This document shows, in pieces, positions 7,026 through 11,926 of a DNA stretch of 11,926 nucleotides. Below the pieces are notes generated by a model. The model did not search any database. It had not been told where the DNA came from and saw only the letters and a program-made list of their open reading frames with translations. Each line of letters starts with the position of its first letter. Position 1 is the stretch's first letter. This DNA is from an uncultured Flavobacteriales bacterium (GTDB taxonomy: Bacteria; Bacteroidota; Bacteroidia; Flavobacteriales_D; Crocinitomicaceae). The stretch covers positions 1-11,926 of the forward strand of contig CAJWCX010000013.1 of NCBI GenBank assembly GCA_913031405.1. Reading direction: 5' to 3'. The translations under genes and the position numbers were made by a program.

Positions 7026-7481
7026 CTAAGACTGTTTTTTTAGACAATCTAAAGCGAATCCAATGTGATCTAAAGAATTTACAAGGGCATTATAGGTTCC
7101 AATGATCACACCATTTATATCGATCACATAGGTCACTCTTCCTGGAATAAGCCCGAATAAATTGCTGGGAACTTCGAAAAGTTTTCTAATGTTGTTTTTT
7201 TCATCTGAGAGCAGGTGATAATTCAATTGATATGTGTTGTGGAAGGCCTTATGACTTTTTGCCGAATCACTAGAAATACCAATTACAGCACTATTCAATT
7301 TAGAGAACTGATCATAATGATCCCTAAAGGAACAAACTTGTTTAGTGCATCCAGGCGTAAAGTCTTTAGGGTAAAAAAAAACGACTGCATTTTTTTTCCC
7401 AATGAGGTCTTTTATTTTAAATAAATCCCCATGCTGGTTTATGGCTTCGAATATAGGACAGTCATCTCCGGTTTTAATCAT
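7026..7481 (-). CDS. bcp: Bcp/PrxQ-type thioredoxin-dependent peroxiredoxin
   Basis: Cytoplasmic thiol peroxidase that reduces hydrogen peroxide and lipid hydroperoxides, recycled by thioredoxin. Its 151 residues form a single thioredoxin fold. The active site is FYPKDFTPGCTKQVCSFRD (36-54): Cys45 is the peroxidatic cysteine and Cys50, five residues on, the resolving cysteine typical of the atypical two-cysteine BCP group. Arg115 in GRVTYVID matches the active-site arginine. ATG at 7481 overlaps the photolyase TGA as ATGA, so translation is likely coupled. It is the last gene of the carotenoid/photolyase operon, where peroxide removal fits a photo-oxidative stress role. Its 3' end faces the acyl-CoA dehydrogenase only 5 bp away, with no obvious terminator. 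Confidence 0.95.
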   Translation of the reverse strand: MIKTGDDCPIFEAINQHGDLFKIKDLIGKKNAVVFFYPKDFTPGCTKQVCSFRDHYDQFSKLNSAVIGISSDSAKSHKAFHNTYQLNYHLLSDEKNNIRKLFEVPSNLFGLIPGRVTYVIDINGVIIGTYNALVNSLDHIGFALDCLKKQS

Positions 7482-8785
7482 TTTTTCAAGCCGGTTTTAT
7501 ATCTTTCTAATGCTCGTTCACGAGCCATTTTGTGATTAACAATAGGATCTGGGTAGTTAGATGAATTGATTTCGGGTATCCATTTTTTGATATATTTCAT
7601 TTCTTTATCAAACTTTTGCTGTTGTGTGATTGGATTGAAAATACGAAAATAAGGTGCAGCATCGCATCCGCTTCCCGAGGCCCATTGCCAACCACCGATA
7701 TTACTCGCTAGTTCATAGTCCAATAATTTTGAGGCAAAATAGGCCTCACCAAGTCTCCAATCAATCAGTAAATGTTTTGTCAAAAAGCTGGCAACAATCA
7801 TGCGCACCCTATTGTGCATATATCCAGTTTGATTGAGCTCCCTCATTCCCGCATCAACAATTGGGTAACCTGTTTTTCCATCACACCATTTTTGGAAAAG
7901 GTCCATGTCTTTATTCCATTCAATCAGGTCGTATTCTTTTCTGAATGAATTTTTTGCAGAGTGGGGGAAATGATAAATCAGCATTTGATAGAAGTCTCTC
8001 CAAATAAGCTCATTCAAATAGGTTGTACTACTTTTTACTGCTTTGTTAACTACAGATCGTATACTAATGGTGCCAAATCTCAAATGAAGACCAATCCGAG
8101 AAGTTCCATTTTGAGAAGGAAAATTTCTTCTTTCTTGATACTGTTCTATGGTTTGTCTTGATATTTTTTTAGCTGGAAAAAAGGTATGACTCTCTTCAAA
8201 CCCTATATCTTTAAGTGATAACATTTTTTGATAACTTGAGGCAGAATAGAGCTTGTCTAGGAGTTTATTGCTATCAAATTGAGGTATATATTTCTGAGCA
8301 AATATGGTTTTCCATTTTTTGGAATACGGCGTAAAAACCAAGTAGGGGGTGCCATTGTCTTTTAGCACCTCGTTTTTCTCAAAAACTACATGGTCTTTGG
8401 TTCCGATAAAGTCTATATTTTTATTTTTAAGTTTTTCAAATACCGAACGATCTCTTTTTATGGCATAAGGTTCGTAATCTCTATTGGTGAAAACTTTTTT
8501 ACAAGATAAATCTTCGGCTATTTTGGGAATAAGTTCAGTGGGCTTTCCATGGTATATAAGTAAATCAGACCCGCGACTTTTGTAGAATTCCTTAAGTACC
8601 TCAAGTTCCTTATGAATAAAGCTGACTCTGGGGTCATTCTTTTCTAGACGATTTAGGATAGTTTGGTCAAAAATAAAAACCGGGACAACCGATGAGTTTT
8701 CCGATAACGCCTTGAAAAGTCCTGCGTTGTCCTCGGTTCTTAAATCTCTTCGGTGCCAAAAAAGTACTTTGTTTCCTATCGTCAT
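7478..8785 (-). CDS. phrB: Deoxyribodipyrimidine photolyase (class I cryptochrome/photolyase family)
   Basis: Flavoprotein that uses blue or near-UV light to split UV-made pyrimidine dimers in DNA. Its 435 residues hold an N-terminal antenna domain (LFWHRRDLRTEDNAGLF, 8-24) and a C-terminal FAD/DNA domain with LIWRDFYQML (260-269), GKTGYPIVDAGMRELNQTG (303-321), MHNRVRMIVASFL (323-335) and NIGGWQWASGSGCDAAPYF (362-380). Aligned by eye to E. coli PhrB, the electron-transfer tryptophans are kept (Trp290, 343, 366), as are the dimer-contacting Trp262 and Trp368 and the FAD-contacting Asn362 typical of dimer photolyases. That favours repair over a pure cryptochrome. The antenna cofactor cannot be told from sequence. 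It lies 27 bases after the pterin synthase gene and overlaps bcp by four bases. Confidence 0.95.
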   Translation of the reverse strand: MTIGNKVLFWHRRDLRTEDNAGLFKALSENSSVVPVFIFDQTILNRLEKNDPRVSFIHKELEVLKEFYKSRGSDLLIYHGKPTELIPKIAEDLSCKKVFTNRDYEPYAIKRDRSVFEKLKNKNIDFIGTKDHVVFEKNEVLKDNGTPYLVFTPYSKKWKTIFAQKYIPQFDSNKLLDKLYSASSYQKMLSLKDIGFEESHTFFPAKKISRQTIEQYQERRNFPSQNGTSRIGLHLRFGTISIRSVVNKAVKSSTTYLNELIWRDFYQMLIYHFPHSAKNSFRKEYDLIEWNKDMDLFQKWCDGKTGYPIVDAGMRELNQTGYMHNRVRMIVASFLTKHLLIDWRLGEAYFASKLLDYELASNIGGWQWASGSGCDAAPYFRIFNPITQQQKFDKEMKYIKKWIPEINSSNYPDPIVNHKMARERALERYKTGLKK

Positions 8786-8812
8786 TTTATTTAGCTATGA
8801 ATAGACGGTGTT

Positions 8813-9217
8813 TTATTCACCACTGTACTCGAAAATATTATTTTCTGTTTCCCATAACTTTAGCTTTAATCTGTATTTAGGATCTAACGCATTTCTAAGT
8901 TTTTTCCAGCTTACTGCTATAATGTTTTCTGCTGTTGGGATGAGTGATTCAAATTCTTCACAATCCAGATTTAAATTTTTATGATCAAATTCGTTAACGA
9001 TATGATCATTAATGATTTGCTTGAGTATTTTGAGATCAATAACATATCCTGTTTCAGAATCTACTTTTCCTTCAACCCATACCTCCATCACGTAGTTGTG
9101 GCCGTGGAAATTCGGGTTGTTACATTTCCCAAAGACTTCGTTATTTTTTTCGTCTGACCAATCAGGTCTATAAAGTCGGTGGGCGGCATTAAAATTGACT
9201 CTTCTACAAACTTTCAT
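8813..9217 (-). CDS. 6-pyruvoyl-tetrahydropterin synthase-like (PTPS/QueD family)
   Basis: Zinc lyase acting on 7,8-dihydroneopterin triphosphate, with 134 residues, one domain. The zinc ligands are His13, His38 and His40 and the catalytic cysteine is Cys32, in GKCNNPNFHGHNY (30-42). The Asp78-His79 pair (FDHKNL) and pterin anchor Glu123 (WETENN) are present. By eye these residues keep the same offset (ten) from their counterparts in mammalian PTPS (Cys42, His48, His50, Asp88, His89, Glu133). Spacing is C-x5-HGH, as in PTPS, whereas queuosine-pathway QueD usually has C-x3-HGH. Automatic annotation would probably say 6-carboxytetrahydropterin synthase (queD), and I cannot exclude that or dual activity. 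ATG at 9217 overlaps the end of idi by 14 bases, so it belongs to the carotenoid operon; no other queuosine gene is present. Confidence 0.88.
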   Translation of the reverse strand: MKVCRRVNFNAAHRLYRPDWSDEKNNEVFGKCNNPNFHGHNYVMEVWVEGKVDSETGYVIDLKILKQIINDHIVNEFDHKNLNLDCEEFESLIPTAENIIAVSWKKLRNALDPKYRLKLKLWETENNIFEYSGE

Positions 9218-9734
9218 TTAGTTTAAGTTGAATGTGATCAAAGTGATCGTTCATAATAAGTTTGAACCAAAAAGTGTAATTCTCTGGAGACATAAGAATA
9301 TCTTTCTTTAATTGATTCAAATTGGCCCAATGAAAAGCCATTACTTCGTCCGTATTGAGGTGTGGTGTTTCATCTGAGTAACCAATAAAAACGTGATCGA
9401 GTTCATGCTCTATAAGACCATTATCAAAATCTACTTTATATTGAAATTTGAAAACAAATTCAAGCTCTTCTTCCATTCCCATTTCTTCCTTTAATCTTCT
9501 TGTCGCCGCAATTTTCGGATCCTCTTCAGGGTAAGGGTGGCTGCAACATGTGTTCGTCCATAATCCCGGTGTATGGTATTTATGTAATGCTCGCCTCTGA
9601 AGTAATATTTCCCTTTTTGAGTTAAATAGTAGTACGGAAATAGCACGATGAAGCACCCCTTTTCTATGGGCTTCAAGTTTCTCCATACGGCCTATATTGT
9701 TATCGTCTCTATCTACGACCTGGACCTCAATCAT
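9204..9734 (-). CDS. idi: Isopentenyl-diphosphate isomerase, type I
   Basis: Metal-dependent cytoplasmic enzyme converting IPP to DMAPP, feeding isoprenoid chain elongation and thus carotenoids. Its 176 residues form a Nudix-like fold. The key residues line up with E. coli Idi: metal ligands His23 and His29 (EAHRKGVLHRA), then WTNTCCSHPYPEE (59-71) with catalytic Cys64 and metal ligand His66, and EHELDHVF (109-116) with Glu109 and catalytic Glu111. The Nudix-type helix is AATRRLKEEMGM (76-87). An adjacent second cysteine (Cys63) is present. ATG at 9734 is two bases after the crtB stop and its 3' end overlaps the PTPS gene by 14 bases. This is the one upstream isoprenoid-supply gene in the window. 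Confidence 0.95.
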   Translation of the reverse strand: MIEVQVVDRDDNNIGRMEKLEAHRKGVLHRAISVLLFNSKREILLQRRALHKYHTPGLWTNTCCSHPYPEEDPKIAATRRLKEEMGMEEELEFVFKFQYKVDFDNGLIEHELDHVFIGYSDETPHLNTDEVMAFHWANLNQLKKDILMSPENYTFWFKLIMNDHFDHIQLKLNESL

Positions 9735-9736
9735 TT

Positions 9737-10573
9737 CTACAACATATTAAGGTTATGTCTCACATAAGAAGTCAGAAGAATACGGGCTTTTTTTCTGTTT
9801 GGAATTCTAACACGCTCTTCCAAAATAGTTTCAGCGGTTGTATGTTTTATTTTTTTGAATAACTTGAAATAATATTTGTAGGCCATGTAAACTCCGAATC
9901 TTGCTTTTTTGGGCAACATAAGAATCCCTTCGTATCCTAAAGCGAAATCTTTTTCAATATCTTTTTCGATATCTATTTTAACTGTATTATTAAATTCATC
10001 TAAATTGACACCTGGAAAATAAGTACGTCCAAGATCATTATAATCTTCATTAAGGTCCCTTAAGAAGTTTATTTTTTGGAAAGCTGAACCTAATTTCATG
10101 GCGTTCATTTTGAGGCGATCATATTCTTTTTGATTTCCTTCTAAAAAAACCTTTAGACACATCAATCCAACCACTTCTGCAGATCCTAAAATATACTCAT
10201 CGTATGTCTCTTTATCGTAGGCTTTCTTTTCTAAATCCATTTCCATAGATTTCAAGAAAGTATCTATGAGTTCATGCGGAATTTGATAGGTGTTTACGAC
10301 ATTTTGGAAGGAATTCAAAATAGGATTAAGCGAAATTTTCTGTTCGATAGCCTCATAAGTTTCTTTTGTAAACTTGTCTAAGAGTGTTTTCTTGTCGAAA
10401 CCATCAAAAGAATCGACAATTTCATCAGCAAATCTCACAAAACCATAAATAGAGTAAATGGGTTCACGCAAGTCTTTTTGAAGGAAACGAATTCCGAGAG
10501 AAAAGGAGGTACTGTATCGACGAGTTGTCATTTTACTCATGTCTATGCTCAATTGATCGAATAATTCTTTCAT
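9737..10573 (-). CDS. crtB: Phytoene synthase (CrtB)
   Basis: Joins two geranylgeranyl diphosphates into phytoene, the first committed step of C40 carotenoid synthesis. It is an all-helical squalene/phytoene synthase of 278 residues. The first aspartate-rich motif is RFADEIVD (47-54, Asp50 and Asp54) and the second QKINFLRDLNEDYNDLGR (166-183, Asp173 and Asp177), which bind Mg-diphosphate; SAEVVGLMC (131-139) is also typical. I chose ATG at 10573, four bases after the crtI stop; an in-frame GTG at 10642 would add 23 residues inside crtI that do not resemble a CrtB N-terminus. The N-terminus (MKELFDQLSIDMSKMTTRRY) is typical of the bacteroidotal form. It is translated between crtI and idi with almost no spacing. 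Confidence 0.95.
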   Translation of the reverse strand: MKELFDQLSIDMSKMTTRRYSTSFSLGIRFLQKDLREPIYSIYGFVRFADEIVDSFDGFDKKTLLDKFTKETYEAIEQKISLNPILNSFQNVVNTYQIPHELIDTFLKSMEMDLEKKAYDKETYDEYILGSAEVVGLMCLKVFLEGNQKEYDRLKMNAMKLGSAFQKINFLRDLNEDYNDLGRTYFPGVNLDEFNNTVKIDIEKDIEKDFALGYEGILMLPKKARFGVYMAYKYYFKLFKKIKHTTAETILEERVRIPNRKKARILLTSYVRHNLNML

Positions 10574-10577
10574 AATT

Positions 10578-11926
10578 TTATTTATCGTTTTCAATGATGT
10601 AGTTAGATACCACTTCTCCTGAAATAATGGAAGGGGGTACACCAGGACCCGGAACTGTCAATTGCCCAGTGTAGTAGAAGTTATCTAGATTTTTATTTTT
10701 CATAGTAGGTTTAAAAATAGCAGTTTGTTTTAAAGTATTCGCTAAACCGTATGCATTTCCCTTAAATGCATTGTAATCTTTTTTAAAGTCGTTGATACAA
10801 AAACTTCTTTTGTATACGATATTGTCTTTTATATTGTTTCCAGTACGCTTCTCAAGACGATTCATAAGTAATGAAAAGTATTTCTCTCTAGTTTCTTCAG
10901 TATCGCTTATTCCTGGGGCTATGGGAATCAAAAAAAAGAGATTTTCACAATTCTCAGGTGCTACAGTTGAATCAGTTTTGGAAGGAGCACACATGTAAAA
11001 CAATGGAGCTGTTGGCCATTTTGGTTGTTTATAAATTTCAGTTCCATGTTTTTCAAGAGATTCGTCGAAAAACAAATTGTGATGCGTCACATTATCGAGA
11101 ATTTTGTTTACTCCTACGTAATAAATCAAACTAGAGGGTGCCATAACCCGGTTTTCCCAATACTTGGATTTATAATTAGCATGACCGTTTAGTAACTTTT
11201 GGTCGGTGTGTTGATAATCTGCCCCCGAGATCACAATATCCGTATCATAGGTATTTTTAGAGGTAATGACCTGTGAAACCTTTTTATTTTTTTTTGTAAA
11301 AGAAACCACCTCTTCATTAAAAATGAATTGAACACCATTTTCTTTGGCGATCTGCTCAAAAGCCTCAATAAATTTATGCATGCCTCCTTGAGGGTACCAC
11401 GTTCCCAATTTAATATCGGCATAATTCATTAATGAGTAAAGAGCGGGTGTTTCGTTTGGCATGGCTCCAAGAAATAATACCGGAAATTCGAGTAACGCAA
11501 TAATTTTTTCATTTTTAAAGTAGTTACGAATGAATTTCCCAAAAGAAGAGAAGAGATTCATACTCACAAGGCCTTTAAAAACTTTGGCATTAGCAAATTC
11601 AAAAATACTCAAGCTGGGTTTAAATACCAGATCTTGCATTCCCACATTGTATTTGATTTCTGCATCCTTCAAAAAAGATTCTAACCTGTCAGCACTCCCT
11701 GATTCATGTTTTTCGAACCATGCTTTCAATTCACCCAAATCACTTGGCACATCGGTGAAAGTGTCGTCTTTCCAGAAAACACGATAGGAGGGGTCTAATC
11801 TATCCAGCTTGTAAAAATCACTTGCTGTTTTCCCGAAGTGATTGTAAAAGTTTTCAAAAACCTCTGGCATCCAATACCAACTAGGACCCATATCGAAGGT
11901 GAACCCATCGGATTTAAATTGCCTCG
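10578..11926 (-). CDS. crtI: Phytoene desaturase (CrtI), C-terminal part; 5' end beyond the right edge
   Basis: FAD-dependent enzyme that successively desaturates phytoene to lycopene. Some 448 codons are present. The reading frame continues through the right edge: bases before the ATG at 11891 still encode RQFKSDGFTFD, so that Met is internal (FDMGPSWYWMPEVF, a typical CrtI segment) and not the start. The missing N-terminus should hold the Rossmann FAD motif. Seen here are the substrate-binding body, the loop GGMHKFIEAFEQIAKENGV and the C-terminal FAD motif TGQLTVPGPGVPPSIISGE. It is followed four bases later by crtB. Related desaturases or isomerases (CrtD, CrtH) share the fold, but pairing with crtB and the C-terminal motif favour CrtI. 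Its promoter is outside the window. Confidence 0.95.
   Translation of the reverse strand, partial: RQFKSDGFTFDMGPSWYWMPEVFENFYNHFGKTASDFYKLDRLDPSYRVFWKDDTFTDVPSDLGELKAWFEKHESGSADRLESFLKDAEIKYNVGMQDLVFKPSLSIFEFANAKVFKGLVSMNLFSSFGKFIRNYFKNEKIIALLEFPVLFLGAMPNETPALYSLMNYADIKLGTWYPQGGMHKFIEAFEQIAKENGVQFIFNEEVVSFTKKNKKVSQVITSKNTYDTDIVISGADYQHTDQKLLNGHANYKSKYWENRVMAPSSLIYYVGVNKILDNVTHHNLFFDESLEKHGTEIYKQPKWPTAPLFYMCAPSKTDSTVAPENCENLFFLIPIAPGISDTEETREKYFSLLMNRLEKRTGNNIKDNIVYKRSFCINDFKKDYNAFKGNAYGLANTLKQTAIFKPTMKNKNLDNFYYTGQLTVPGPGVPPSIISGEVVSNYIIENDK

Noticed and set aside
7039..7053. Inverted repeat TTTAGA-CAA-TCTAAA near the end of bcp
   Set aside because: Short, A/T-only apart from one G-C pair, within coding sequence, no U-tract after it in either direction; likely chance.
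10578..11891. crtI as a complete 437-codon gene starting at ATG 11891
   Set aside because: The frame continues to the edge with CrtI-typical residues and the FAD-binding N-terminus is missing, so this Met is internal.
1..11926. Mobile element, CRISPR, tRNA/rRNA, phage or defence system
   Set aside because: No transposase, repeat array, structured RNA or defence-type gene seen on either strand; all long stretches are housekeeping or biosynthetic genes.

Overview
This AT-rich window looks like a chromosome segment from a marine-type Bacteroidota, most likely Flavobacteriales. The pointers are the exbB-exbD-tonB-folC order, the crtI-crtB-idi carotenoid block, NhaD-type sodium extrusion, and promoter -7 elements matching the Bacteroidota consensus TAnnTTTG. 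Protein families were assigned by recognising motifs, not by a search. I see no rRNA, tRNA, CRISPR array, insertion sequence, phage gene or defence system; every stretch over 300 bases is coding.

Layout. Minus strand, 4635 down to 1: glutamate/leucine-type dehydrogenase, NhaD Na+/H+ antiporter, ExbB, ExbD, a TonB-like energy transducer, and the N-terminal part of FolC, which runs off the left edge. Spacing is 3, 31, 11 and 7 bases and then an overlap, so they could form one transcript read from a promoter element at 4661-4668. The first four of these genes after the dehydrogenase export Na+ and use the proton gradient to power outer-membrane uptake. Then comes an anhydro-MurNAc kinase (anmK, minus), transcribed divergently from a plus-strand acyl-CoA dehydrogenase across a 67-bp spacer. 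The acyl-CoA dehydrogenase ends 5 bp from the convergent right-hand operon.

Right-hand operon, minus strand, 11926 down to 7026: crtI (5' end outside the window), crtB, idi, a pyruvoyl-tetrahydropterin-synthase-like gene, a photolyase and a Bcp/PrxQ peroxiredoxin. Gaps are 4 and 2 bases, an overlap, 27 bases, and an overlap. Isoprenoid isomerisation, phytoene synthesis and desaturation, light-driven DNA repair and peroxide removal together read as a light and oxidative-stress module.

The most interesting points are these. exbB is split by a -1 frame change that sits on two A-run slippery heptamers (A AAA AAC and A AAA AAT). folC has no ATG, GTG or TTG available as start, and its best start is a CTG overlapping the tonB stop. 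The pterin gene carries the C-x5-HGH spacing of eukaryotic-type 6-pyruvoyl-tetrahydropterin synthase, not the C-x3-HGH of QueD.
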